Origin: Oscarella lobularis
Lineage: Eukaryota; Porifera; Homoscleromorpha; Homosclerophorida; Oscarellidae
Length of the DNA stretch: 64,000 bases
Assembly: GCF_947507565.1 (NCBI RefSeq)
Contig: NC_089175.1
Coordinates: forward strand, 6,561,733-6,625,732
Direction: 5' to 3'
Shown here: positions 34,665-46,797 of the stretch, in pieces
Position numbering within the stretch: position 1 is the stretch's first letter
How the letters are laid out: each line of letters opens with the position of its first letter
Translations under genes and position numbers: made by a program
Notes under the pieces: model-generated
Database searches by the model: none
What the model saw: the letters and a program-made list of their open reading frames with translations, nothing else
Told to the model about the DNA's origin: nothing

Positions 34665-35200
34665 TGGAAAGTTACTACTTCTGCCTGTGTGCTTTTATAG
34701 ATGCATTTTAGGTACGGAATGACGTCAGGTCCGTGTTCTTTATATTTCAAGATTTCCATAAAAGGACTTGTCCACGTGCGGGGGTGGATCGAGTTGCGCT
34801 TGCGCAAGACTCGTTTCGATGTCGCCATCATGAATTTTCTCCTAGGAAAACGCGTGCGACCAGACGCTTTTCGTCTCGTCAGCTGCAGAATTTCTGAACT
34901 GCTGCGTCTTTCCGACTGCATTCTACCAGCTTTTCGCCTCGAAACATCGTCGAATCGCGAAAATACGCTCTAATTCTTCCCGACTTCACCTAGTTTCGAA
35001 ACCAGGAGCACTTCGGTCACCGAAACGACTTGTTCGCGGTAGGAAAATCGAACGCAAAGGAGTTCGTTCCCTCAGGAAACCAAGACCTTCGCAAAAATCA
35101 CATTGAGTATTCGAACGCTTTTCTGGGCTTTGGAAGAAATCGTGCACAAGTACGTTTCTACTTCTTGGCGTCTCAAAGTGCATCGCAAAACTTGCAGTAG
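34665..35200 (-). promoter_or_regulatory. Orphan lectin promoter without a gene
   Basis: A copy of the type-1 lectin promoter: TATAAAAG at 34692-34699 on the minus strand, TGACGTCA at 34720-34727, CACGTG at 34773-34778. Immediately 3' of the TATA box, where a signal-peptide exon would be expected, the sequence changes to the NB-ARC gene's 3' flank. If active it would transcribe antisense into the end of that gene. The nearest lectin gene, F, has its own promoter at 36861. Confidence 0.6.
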
Positions 35201-35440
35201 ATTGCACAGGGTGGTGCCAGATTTTGCCTCTAAAATAAGAAGTACAATATCGTATCGTACCGAATCGAGTTTTTTTAGGGGCTTCTTGTGTGCTATTTTA
35301 TTTTACGCTACACAACAATCAATCAATTCATTTCCAACGAACGGCGCTTGTAAAGGCACGTTTGTTCACACCTATAAACTCACCAAAAACAGACTACTGT
35401 AGTGACCAAAGCGTTAGTGTCATAATTCCATGCTTCTCAC

Positions 35441-36860
35441 TTAGGCTTTTTTTCTGAATTTCATTTCAGAAAATGACAGGGATGTCCATCCTTTCCAGGA
35501 GTGCCAAATGATACGATTTGCGCCACTACCACTTTGATACAAACCATTGAGGAAAGTACGATGACAGTCGCTAAACCACCAACCACCTTTATATGAAGCA
35601 GCACAGTTGACACGATTGTTCCAATCGTTGTCGTCGTCCTTTGTCGAAAACTTCATTCCATTTGCATTGCCAAGTCTATACTGAGAAGCAGTAAATGCAT
35701 CACCTGCTGTACCACTGTACCCACTAGCGCTTAGCCTATACTTGGAACTAAAGTTCTCCACGTTAAAGCTGCTGTACTTAGCATAGGCACTGTTTCCCGA
35801 GTAATCCGTTAATTCAATTCTTAGTTCATTTGCCCCATTGAGCTGCAAAAGGTTGTGAAGAGAAGTTAATCCAAGCCAGTAGTCACCGCTAAGATTGCCA
35901 AATCCTCTTTCGTAGTCATTCCATCCACGATCAAAGTCAACTGATCCATCCTTTCGTCTTTGAAAGACTGTCCATCCTCCGCCGTCGGTTTCCATGTCAC
36001 AGTAGACAGGAAGTATGCCAACTCCCTCAAAGGCAATAGTAAAACTGCCACTTGAAAGATGGGGAGACCGTTTATGTAGACAAGAGCAGTCGCATGAAAT
36101 AGATCTTACGATATCTAAGGGAATTTTTAGGAGAGATAGATTGCAGTACTGTATCTCAAAGCACACTTTGCAGATCTTGGAGTTGGTTTTGCAGTAACTC
36201 GATTGTGTTGTTTGACATGACACCAGGAAGACCTTGAATTCCTCGTTCACCTTTCTGATATAAAACAAGTTCTCAAAATCATTCTTTTAACTAATAGGAC
36301 AGCACCTGTCCTTTGTGACCATGCTGGCCAATGTGACCTTTAACACCCTTGGGCCCGATGGGTCCTGTGACGCCAGTAAAACCTCGATTTCCCTTATCAC
36401 CTTTAGAACCAGCCTTTCCAATCTTGCCCTTTTTGAAATAATGTTTCAGTCATCCGGTTGTTTTTCATCATTGTACTGCTACCTGTACACCGGTGTTCCC
36501 TCTGTCTCCTTTATCACCTTTAAATCCTCTTGGCCCCAACAGCCCTCTCTCTCCAGTAGGACCCTATGGCGAATTGAAGTATCAATACCTTGTTCACTTG
36601 TTACTACGTACCGCTCTTCCAACTGGACCAGGCGGCCCACGCGAACCAATAGTGCCAGGTAAACCTTGAGGTCCTACAGGTCCTGGCAATCCCTGAGGTC
36701 CAACGATATGTTTATGATCACAAGCAGTAGACGATGTCTGCAGCAGAAACACGTTCTTTTGAATCAAAAAAATATTTTTGTGTTTGTTTGCCTGAGAATA
36801 CGTGTTTGTCACAACATAGCCAAGTAGGCAAAGGAGCAGCTGCGTTCTCATTGTCTTCAT
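35441..36860 (-). CDS. Collagen-fibrinogen lectin gene F
   Basis: Start 36860 (MKTMRTQLLLCLLGYVV; a second ATG three codons later matches the other genes). The first intron is open here but has the family's GC donor (CAG/GCAAAC) and CTGCAG acceptor. Collagen exons follow. The neck exon, about 36255-36170, differs from A and B: GVMSNNTIELLQNQLQDL. The FReD exon is best joined at TTAG/ATATCGTAAG, giving DLQNIVRSISCDCSC. The FReD keeps YCDMETDGGGWTVFQRR, STKDDDNDWN and CHRTFLNGLY and ends KFRKKA. Gene I has the same neck, so F and I form a subgroup. No lesion. Confidence 0.85.
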
Positions 36861-37220
36861 AGAGGTTTTGAATGAATGTCTTCTTCTCTCTACGTGCTTT
36901 TATGATGAGTTTTAGATACGGAAGACACGGAATGACGCTATCCCCGTGTGTTTTGCACTTCAAGATTCCATAAAAGGACTCGTCCACTCTTGTTCACGTG
37001 CGGGGGTGGAGTTGCGCTTGCGCGATCGAGACCCCTTTCGAAGCATCGTGAACTAGGAAAACTCATGCGGCCAGACGGCTTTCGTCTCGTTAGCTACAGA
37101 ATTTCTGATGCTGCGGAACTGCTTCGACTGCCTCGCTTCGCCTCGAAACGTCATCGAATCGCCCGAATTCTTCCCGAATTCTCCTTCTTTCGAAACGGTT
37201 AACCAGTAGCACTACAGTCA
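36861..37220 (-). promoter_or_regulatory. Promoter region of lectin gene F
   Basis: TATA-like CATAAAAG on the minus strand (36897-36904) and E-box CACGTG at 36995-37000. The CRE position reads TGACGCTA, so the CRE is lost. Confidence 0.55.
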
Positions 37221-38450
37221 TGCGCCGTCGGCTAGGCGACGGCAAGAAAGCCAAACGCTAGCACGCAAACGACTGTAATGGAGTCGCTCAGGACGAAGAA
37301 TTTCACATTGAAGTAATCAAACTCCTTTCAGGGCTTTGGATGAAAGCGTGCACAATTAGGTTCTTGATCTAAATCGGTTAGAAATCCAAGGAACCTTATT
37401 CGTTAATTATTAAATATTTCATCTCAATATCAATATCTCTAGTTTTCTGTATGGTATGAGTTTTGAAGAGGGCGTCTTCATTCAACAGGAGCCGTCTCTC
37501 TCTTTATATCTCAATCAGGTAAGTCACTTATTCATTATTTATTCCACGTGTCATCTTCTGGCTTCAGACGATTCAACGTCAGATTCTGTTCGAGCTTCAA
37601 ATTCCTGTTTAAGCCGGCTCTAAAATTTCCGCCAACGCATTTCAGTGTTTCAGTGAGTGAGAGCCAGTGTTAATATGTATTCACATTCACCATTGTTTTA
37701 GTACCGTCATCAAGGATCATTACAATGATCTAACGTTGTTCTATTCCAACGAAGGCAATCCTCTCTCGCCTGAATTTTTTAATCATATCTTGAAGCAGCG
37801 CTGGATCTTTCAATCTCTTCTCTAAAGTTAATACCACGTGATTATTTATCTACCTTTTTCTGTTTACCTTTATGCCATTTCACAATCTAGTTCATTACAG
37901 CTCATCAACCTATCTGATTCTTCAGATTATAACGAATATGGCATTAGAAATGTAAGAGATTTTGAAATTGTAAATGTACATTAACTAACGTCAAAATTTC
38001 AGTTGCAATCACGACAGGAGCGCAATCTCGTCGCTAAATGCCTTCATTACTCTGAGAGGCAGCGCGTCATCGCTCTGAACTGAAATCCTGTCGTTTCCAT
38101 GACAACGGGTGATAATTGTGAAACGTTTTTTCATTGAGCACCGTTACCACGGCAGCGGATGTGCACGGCGTTGTCTTCAATCAAAGCCAAGTATTTTTGA
38201 ACGTTGTAGCAATTGAAACGTGAAAGAGCGAATTTGACCAAATGAACTCTGCTGCTTCCAATCCAACTGCACTTCACGGCAATATCAAAGTATGTAACAG
38301 GCGTGTCTCTTCCGCATTCTGTAAACCTTTCTGCTCTTCTCTCAGGTTCTAATTTATTGGTGGACTCCACGGGCCAGCTGTAGAGATTGCAGTGTCATCA
38401 GGTCTTTGTGTTGTGGTAAGTGGATTTATTGCTTCGTATTCAGCTAAGGG
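37221..38450. repeat. Duplicated flank matching 5650-6535
   Basis: No intact gene. Contains the same TCTAACGTT, TACCACGTGATTA, GTTACCACGGCAGC and GTGGACTCCACGGGCCAGCT landmarks as block 1. It is slightly longer because of an extra 75 bp (38196-38270). Confidence 0.6.
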
Positions 38451-38753
38451 TGTCTTTTAGGATAGGGGTCCTAAGTATGACCCCGTCATCAAAAACTGCT
38501 CCACCGGGGTCCTGGGCAAGACCCCGTCATCAAAAACTGCCTGGCAGGGGTCCTGGGCATGACCCCGTCAAAACTGCCTGTGCATGGAAACGCGAGGGAC
38601 AACTGTGCTTTTTTATCATTTTATTCAATAAATTGACTGTCCCTCCCCTTCTATCTTTGAGCAGTTTTTGATGACGGGGTCTTGCTCAGGACCCCGGTTG
38701 CGAGCCTTTTTTTATGACGGGGTCATGCCCAGGACCCCAACTCCTAAAAGACA
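38451..38753. mobile_element. Foldback element with GGGGTCCT arms, copy 2
   Basis: Ends TGTCTTTTAGGATAGGGGTC and GACCCCAACTCCTAAAAGACA in inverted orientation, with the same internal repeats as 6535-6838. This copy shows the terminal TGTCTTTTAGGA more clearly. Confidence 0.65.
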
Positions 38754-40060
38754 AACGTCAATAACAAGGACAAGTGCTTTGTAATAATAGTGCTACTGTA
38801 CCTGGTCATAGAGTATCAAAATGGTAAATGCGGTGCCATCGTGCGCGTCTACAGCATCACGCAGACGCAAGGACCTCAAACGGTGAGGTTTACGCGTCAC
38901 AAGATTATCATCATCACAAGTAGGTATGACTAACTAACTAACTAACTGCGCCATCAAAGTGCAAAAAATAAAAATTGAAAAAATTCCACTACATGCGGTA
39001 TAAACTTGATATCATGATCTTCCTTCATGGGTTTCCACACTGCAAAAAAAGCAATTGACTTGTCAATTTATACTCTTCTTACCTCTACTAGACTACCCTC
39101 AAGCAGCAAAGCATATGAAAAAAAACTAAATTACCTTCAGAGTCAACTGACCTAAAATCTCAACTAAAGAAAAACCTACAGAAGAGAAACCATAACACGA
39201 AAGCAAATAGCACATAGATTATCTCAAAATCTCTTCACCTACGCTATTCCATTCAATCTAGACTACCTCAAAAATCCATTAAAAAATCAGGTGGCGGCTG
39301 CTAGCTGAAGCCCTATGGGAAGGAGCTAAACGCCTACTAAAAATCCGCCCTACCCTACTAGCAGCCGCCAACTAAACTCTCAGGCAAGGGAGCGGACCCG
39401 TGCAGACTAACCGTAGTGATAAAGCACGCGATGGATGGTCCTTTTGCTGTCACACTACACTCTCTGTAACATGGCCTGCAACATACGCACGTGGGCTTTC
39501 ATGCGCTGCCATGACAACCGCCCTCACTCATTAACCCCAACCCGCTCTCAATTACACATTCGGAAAGCAGACCTAATAGTTAAACTGATGGAAATTTTCC
39601 ATGCACGCGAGCGTGGGCAGCGCCACGTCAGGCCCAACCTGTGTATTTCACAGAGAGAGACCCGCTCCCTATGTGAACGCCTACTCCGCAAGGACCCCCA
39701 GTTTTAAACCTGGTCACTCGTTGTCTTCATCAAGAAAGCTCTCGTTGCATTGCTCTAAAAGGTGACATTAGTTAGCAAGTCGCGTAGAAGTGTGGCTTAC
39801 GTACAGTACCTATATGTCTGATAGAAGCGTGACGTCACGCGTTATATTTTTATTTCCTTTCTTGCGCCACGCGAAATCAGAGGCATCTAGAAAACAGACA
39901 AATGAATCAAATTTGAGGTAAAGTGGGTGGATGCCACGCAGGATTGCTCACCGGCGAGCGGATGCGCAACGAAAAATGAGAGGTGGGGGCGTGGGGCGTG
40001 GGGCGTGTTCTCTCAACTCGACTTGAGCTATTCCTGCGACGCTGTAGACCAAGAATAAGG
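38754..40060. repeat. Duplicated block matching 6840-8500 without the 581-bp insertion
   Basis: THAP-like start at 38821, AT-rich part, then the empty site near 39414-39422, then the match to 8063-8500. It holds a 160-bp stretch (about 39520-39690) that resembles 10290-10440. No gene is seen. Confidence 0.55.
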
Positions 40061-41100
40061 GCGAATGCGGATTTACGGTAATGAAATCAGTGATCCTACA
40101 AAAATTGCCGCCACTTTGGGGAAGCAGTGTTCAGCGTTTCACTGTCCAGCGGCATGTGATCCACGAAAAATTTACGAGATCGTGTTCGACCGCGAAAGAT
40201 CGTCACAAAATTCTTCGGATCACTTCACACGTGCTATTAGTAGAATTAATAGCAGTTGTCACTGATCGATTATTGGCTTACCTGACGTCATCAAGACTAC
40301 AGTACATAGTGTGACCATTCGGAGAAAGACACTTCCACGTAAGCCTATGAGCTGCGGTGCCAATAGGCCGATTCCGATTTCTTGTACTATATTAAATAAA
40401 ATGAATAAATAATTGAACAGCGATTATTTCTACTCCCTTACCTACCACGTAAAAAGCGTCGGAGAAGCGTTGAGCCATCCACGCTACAGTTCAGTTAAAT
40501 TGACCACCTTCGCAAACCTAAAATTAAATCAATAAATCAATTTAATTAATTATTGACGAGTCGAATTTGGACTCGGATCAAACTTCGGGGTACTTACTTC
40601 ATACAGCAGAGAAGCCGTGCGTGATAATGAAGATCTGCTGCTATATTCTCCGTTGAGAGGCCCCTTTCGAGGATAAGCGATCGCGAATCGCGTTTGGGTC
40701 CCGTGAAGCGAAACTGAAGATAGTGAGAAGCTACCGACAACAATTTGCGCCTAAAAAATTGACGATTCACCGATTAAGCGAAGATGTGTATAACGAATTG
40801 GCGTCTCAACAGTTTTCGGTTTCTTTTTTACGATGTCCACGTCATTCGATGACATAGTATGCTTTTCTAGTGGTCGAAGAGCAATGACGCGCCTTCGAAA
40901 AGCTTCTCCATCACGAAGTATCCATCAGAATTTTTTAGTGGCAAAATTCAGTAGCGTGCGTTATTGGCGTCTTCAAAAAAATCGATTCTTTGGCTGTTTA
41001 TTTTAAACTCTCTGCACTGGAAAAGTTTGAATAATCATTCAATTTCCCTGTACAGTGCGACCCCTGGTGCGACCCAATGAGAGCCTCGGATAGTAATTTC
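40061..41100 (-). pseudogene. Decayed minus-strand gene, copy 3
   Basis: Most damaged copy. KKKPKTVETPIRYT is readable on the minus strand near 40830, then stops and shifts follow. The equivalent of the NYSV exon has a premature stop (AATTTAACTGAACTGTAG). It lies directly upstream of macro-Roc copy 2, just as copy 2 of this element lies upstream of macro-Roc copy 1. Confidence 0.3.
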
Positions 41101-41327
41101 ATTAGTACATGAGGTAATGGACTAAATATAGCGAACACTACACCAGAGCGCTTATTTGCCAGCGATTGTAGTACACTCTTAGTCTGCTAGACAGGGTCGC
41201 TGATATAGGAATTAGGTGCCGCTCGCGAGCGGTACATAACCCTCATGCATTACATCCTATTACGTAAAACAGCGCCTAAACTAATTAGGCTATAAGAGTC
41301 CCGAGCAAAAGGTCCCGAGACTCGATC

Positions 41328-44300
41328 ATGTACTCCATCCGCCGATTCTTTTCCTCTGAACCCAATCAAAAACGTAGCTAGTGACTCCGGAGTACTTCTT
41401 GAGAAGCAAAACGCGCTCTTTAGCTACGAATCCTTGGGCGAGGTTGTCTCTTGAAGACAAACGAAAACACTACCGCTGTGTGGAGGATTACGTGACGCTC
41501 GACAGCCTAAAGACCTGGCAGAAATACAAAACATTGAGTAAAAACGTTTGCTCGGCGGAGAAAAGGACCGGCCAATCTTCTCGTCCAATAGAAAGTCTCG
41601 TTGCGCGACGGAAACCGTTTTACGCTGCAGATGAACGGCTCAACGAAAAGGTGACCCTCTGGAGAGGAGATATCACGTGTCTGGAGATCGACGCAATCGT
41701 GAATGCAGCCAACTCGACCCTAATGGAAGACGGAGGAGGAGGTTCCGTTAATGTCTCGCAAGCCAGGCCCATTTCCGTGAGAGAAAAGGGTCCCACTCGA
41801 GTACGTCATCAGTCATGTGATTGTGACTCGATTGTGCGTGTGGAAGAAGTAACGCCTACATTTCGCACACGCTGCCTTACGAACTCTGCAGAATGACTGA
41901 TGGACCATTGTATGCATTGCTGCAAGGTACATTTGTGTGTCCACCTGATCAGTCATTTGGTTCGTAAGGAGCATCGTACGTAGGCGTGTATTCTTCCACA
42001 CCCACAAGTCAATCACATAACTGATGACATACTTGAGTGGGACCAGGCCCTTCCTCTCGACGGAGTGTAGAAGGAAAATGGTCTGGCATGCAAGGCTACC
42101 GTTAAAGACGCAAGATTCCTTTTTTTTGAACGTATGCTTTGCTTTGCATGCAGTCGATGCATGCATAAATCATGCAGCCGATTCTTTACTCCTCGATGAA
42201 TGTCGTACATTAGGAGGGTGCGACATGGGAAAAGCAAAATTGACATCCGGTATAAGAATTTAAGCTGACATTCTAAATGAAAAAATTCATCATAAATCGC
42301 GTGTTTAGGTTATCGCTTGCCGGCTAAATGTGAGCTCTTACTTTGTGTGCTTCTGCATCTGCATGCTATTGGTAGATGTTTTGCACGCTGTTGGACCTAT
42401 TGGGAAGAAACCGAAGCTGCTGCGGAGTTGTTATAATGCGTGTTTAGCACTCGCATTAGACCACAATATTCGTTCGCTGGTAGTCTACTTGTTTGATTGA
42501 TTAATGAATATAACATCTGATTCTTTGCGCTTTAGGCGTTCTGCAGCATTTCGACTGGAGCAAACGGTTATCCCAAGACAGATGCGGCCTCCGTTGCTAT
42601 TGATACAGTTCGAAGATGGTTGACCGTTCCAGGAAATGCCGAAAAGGTCACGCGTTCGCTGCGATTGCAGTTTTTGTCACTTTTTCGTTCATTTTAGATT
42701 GACAGAATTATTTTTTGCGTCTATACCTCTGCTGATCGAAAGATTTATAAATCGTTGATGCCTTATTATTTTCCAGACGCGGAAGACGTGCAACATGCAG
42801 CAAGAGACGCTGCAGAACGTACAGAAACTTACCAACAGGAGGTGTGACTCCTAGGCCAACTATATTTAATTTGTTCAAATCTATAGACTGTTACCATATA
42901 AGACTTAATTGTTCAGTCGACCATTTGCTTCTGACCTTGATTTGTTTAGGTTACCCATTTTCAAAAAATTTACCACGAGGCACTGAAACGCGGCTCAGTA
43001 ACGGTGAATCGATCTCGCGTCATTGTGGCCGGTCAAGACGGAGCTGGCAAGTCGTGTCTTGTTGATTCTCTTTTGAACAGACCCTTTGAGAAAGATAAAG
43101 CGAGCACAGAAGGAGCGGTTGTGTCAATGATTCACACAGCAGCATGCGGCTGGGTTGTGACCGACAACAAAGACCACTTAGATCCGCTGATTGCTGAGGG
43201 CGTATACCGCATGAATCAGCAGCAATCGGACTCATTTCGTAGAACTGTAGCATCAAACGACTTTGATTCCGAGTTGGAAAAGGTGAAAGCAGACACATCA
43301 GAGCGTTCCCACGGCACTTCTTCAGAAGTGAGCTCCTTCAAACCGGCCCCTGCAGTGGAAACACTGGAAGAAAATTTGAAAACGTTTGGAATTGAAGCGA
43401 AGACACTCATGGCTATGCAGCAACAATTGGTGGCTACTTTCCTCGCAAGCAGACCTAGCGAAGAGGATCTTCGTAAGCAAATTTTCGGCGTTCGCGATAT
43501 CTGGGATTTGGGTGGGCAAGAAATTTATCTCGCCACACATGCGGCTCTGATGCCAAACAGCAAAGCATTTGGGTTGTCCATGTACATGATTGTGATGGAC
43601 ATCTCAAAGTCGCTGTCCGATAAAGCGAGGTCGTTTCATCGATCCAATGATGGTGGTGTAATAGACCAGAGTAACGAATTGGGCTGGATCCGCACAAACG
43701 GAGACTTCCCTCTCTTCTGGTTTGGATCAATCGCAGCGGCCCACGAAGACACGCCTATGGGTGGCCATTGGCTGGGTAAGGACGAAGAAGTCGCTCCTCC
43801 TCCTGTCTTTGCAATTGGTTCACACCGAGACGTCTTGGACAACGACACGGAAAGGTTTCCGGATCCGGAGTCGGTAGAAAAGTGGCTGAAGCATCAAGAA
43901 CAATATTTTGAAGAACTTCTTAGCCATACCGATTTCATGAAGCACATCGTCGTACCGAAGAAACGTGGAGTCAGGGAGGACAATGAAGAATTTCACGAAA
44001 TGGTTCACTTCTTCAGGAGAATATTCCTGATAGACAATACCGTCTCCGGTTCAGCATTTCCTTGTAGAAGCGTTATAGAAATTCGAGAACGAGTCGATCG
44101 CATGACGTCGACATATTGGAAAGGAATGAAAAAACAGCCCTTATTCTGGATTTATCTTGAAATTCTGTTGTTTCGTTGGAGCAAAGTTATGAAAACGGTC
44201 GCGGCAAAAGTTGACGAAATTGTAAAGCTAGCTCAACATCCGACAATTTGCAATATTTCTAGTCGCGACGAAGTTCTCGTTGCACTGAAGTATCTTGCCA

Positions 44301-45687
44301 ACGTCGGAGCAATTCTCTATTACCCACAAGTAGACGATTTGAAAGACTACGTTTTCTTGAGACCTATGTGGGTAATCAAAGCGCTATCAACTTTCGTGAC
44401 GGCGGCGAAACCGGGTCCATTGTTAGAGCCAAAGTGGAATATTCTAAAAGAGAAAGGAATAATGTCGAATGACTTGATGAACTATCGTCTGACGCAAATG
44501 CGAGACGCCGACATCAGCGATTTAGCTACTTCTTTAGAAGATGCTGGTCGGGAGCAAATTGAAGACGAAAATAGGCTAATTATGCGGCTTCTCAAACTTC
44601 TTGACGTCATCACGCCAGTTGCAGAATCTTCTCTCGTTGAATTTTATGTCCTTCGATGCTTACGAAGTCATTTGTGTATTCTCCTACGCATTGGGAATGT
44701 CATCGTCACTCGCTTTCTCTTCCCGCTCCTCTTATCGTCATTCCCATTAAACTAAAGTTTGTTCCGGAGTGCCTCTACTTTCGTCTCGTAACTCGCTTTT
44801 TAACTTTGTATCCAAAAAACCCGGAACTCTCTCGTCATCAGTGCATCTTTCAAGTGCAAGATAAAGAGATTCCCGCTGTTGAAGGTATTCAGCTACGTCT
44901 CTTTATAGCAGCTCCATTTGTATTGTCTTCCTAGTTGAAATTGAATTGCTGTATCACAGCCGAGGTAATTGGATTGCTCTAACCATTCTTTACGTCAATG
45001 AAGACGACTTAGCAAGAGCAAGTCCGTCTTTTTTACCCTCAATTAGAGAGGAGCTGGCTAAACAAATGAGAAGTATCTGCCAGCAGGGCATGGGAGGATT
45101 TAGGTATAGTGTATGCTGTCAAATACGAGAAGCCGTACGCGCAGACGGACAGTTCGATGTCGATGTCAGAAGCCTTCCTGTTCTTCAGAATGAGAATTCT
45201 GAATACTCGCCAAGAGATGCCAAGCTATACGACAAATTCGGGAGACGATTGCGAGTGACGTCAGACGACTTTTTGAAAATTAACTGTTGGTTTGGGCACC
45301 AGTCAAGTGGGGCTACACCATTGGCATCTCAAGGTAATACGTGTATAGCAGAAGAGCGTTTTGCTTGATTAACTTGATTTGTTTTTCTTGCCAGTTTCAC
45401 TTCCTCGGACAATCAACGAGTGTTTTATTCGTATTGTCGCAAACCTAGTAGAGTCAAAATGGCAAAAGTTTGCTGTTTTTCTGGGGCGAAAAGCCAGTTC
45501 CTTACATCAGTACAAAGAGAAGTCTAATGAGAGTTTTCTTCTGGCCATGATGGCGATAGAGGATTGGGTTGCAGAATGCGGTCGAAAGGCAACGGTAATT
45601 GCTCTCATTCGAGCTTGCGAAGAGTGCGGCATTCATAGGGATAACATTGAAGCGGCTTACAAAGAAAAGGCGTGTAAAATTGAATAA
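41328..45687 (+). CDS. Macro - Roc - COR - Death gene, copy 2, one frameshift
   Basis: ATG 41328 gives MYSIRRFFSSEPNQK, Arg/Ser/Phe-rich and like a mitochondrial presequence. A 50-nt intron follows (41374-41423), then PTNPWARLSLEDKRKHYRC. The macro exons then give [76 protein letters not shown] and IIFCVYTSADRKIYKSLMPYYFP. This is MACROD order, and the NAAN Asn and VDA Asp are kept. An in-frame junction near 42840/42951 leads to Roc (AGQDGAGKSCLVDSL; about 115 residues inserted before DIWDLGGQE; GSHRDVLD), COR (LRPMWVIKALSTFVTAAKPG) and Death (45397-45687). One T is missing at about 44650 (TATGTCC against TATGTTCC in copy 1), shifting the frame inside COR. The stop TAA sits in AATAAA. Confidence 0.78.
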
Positions 45688-45689
45688 AT

Positions 45690-46797
45690 ATATAGAGGAA
45701 GTCATTCCGCGTAATCAACGTAGTTAGATGATGCATGAAGTGTCGTTATTAGCAGTAGCAACAAACGAATTCTTTTGCAACAAAGTTAGAAGGAACAACT
45801 AGGCGACTAGCATAGGAAACTACTCATCCATATCAGCGCTCACCTTTATTGAAGAGCTACGCATCTATATCCGCTTTCATATTTTATAGTAGATGATGCT
45901 ATTTATTGATAGTCATGTGACTCTAACACACATCATGGCGTACGTCGTCTACTCCTTGGCGTTCTGATCGACATTACTGCACTGGCGGACGATTTTCCGC
46001 GCGGAGCTCATCCTGCCAAAAGATAAGAACGAGATTGGAGTGGAAGCACGGTAAATTGTAGCGATATCTACAGCATTAGCTCCGTTCCGAAGCTTTCTCT
46101 AGTCTTCCTATTGTCAAAGATGGCCTAAAGCTCGCGAAAGCGCTGGTAGAGATGCGATAGACGCTCTCTTTCGACCGTTAGACGACTCAAACGACGCCGA
46201 TAGGGGCCCCCACTCAAACGTTCACTTTGAAGCTCAAGACATTGCACCATTGGGTAATTACTTTTGCCAAACATTAGCAGCTAGTGAAACAGTTAGTTAA
46301 TATTGTAATATTGGTGTGTCTTTTGATTTACTAACCTCGGTCTTTTTAGCAAAGGCTAGTCAAAAGCTAGTCAGAGTCTGGCTTCTCTCCTTTTACACAC
46401 CTAAAAGTGAGTTTCTATTTCTATCGTATTTATTTAACCCGTATATGTGACGCACTTCAGCGGCTCAACGAATAAACATTAGACCTTTGCTTATCGGAGA
46501 ACGTTCACAATTTCAGTACAGTCATTACCTTCATTGAGGCTCTACAAAGATTCAACAATATCTTGTTCGACAACGGCTATCATCTCTAAGGTGAATACCT
46601 TGTGAATATATATGAATATACTTTTGACGTAACTGCTGCTCGATTGGAAGCGTTTCCTTTAGCGCACATTCTCAAACTCGTTTATTACATCGACGTACAA
46701 TCAAATCGCCCGTCTAAAATTCAATTGGACGGCACTTACACTCACACATACGGAAAGGCAGTCTCAGCAAAAGAAACGTATATCTCTTCTACGCTAT
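45690..46797. repeat. 3' flank of macro-Roc copy 2 joined to lectin G 3' flank
   Basis: 45690-46260 match 21990-22545; 46320-46797 match 59255-59813. The junction is near 46270. No gene is seen. Confidence 0.55.
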
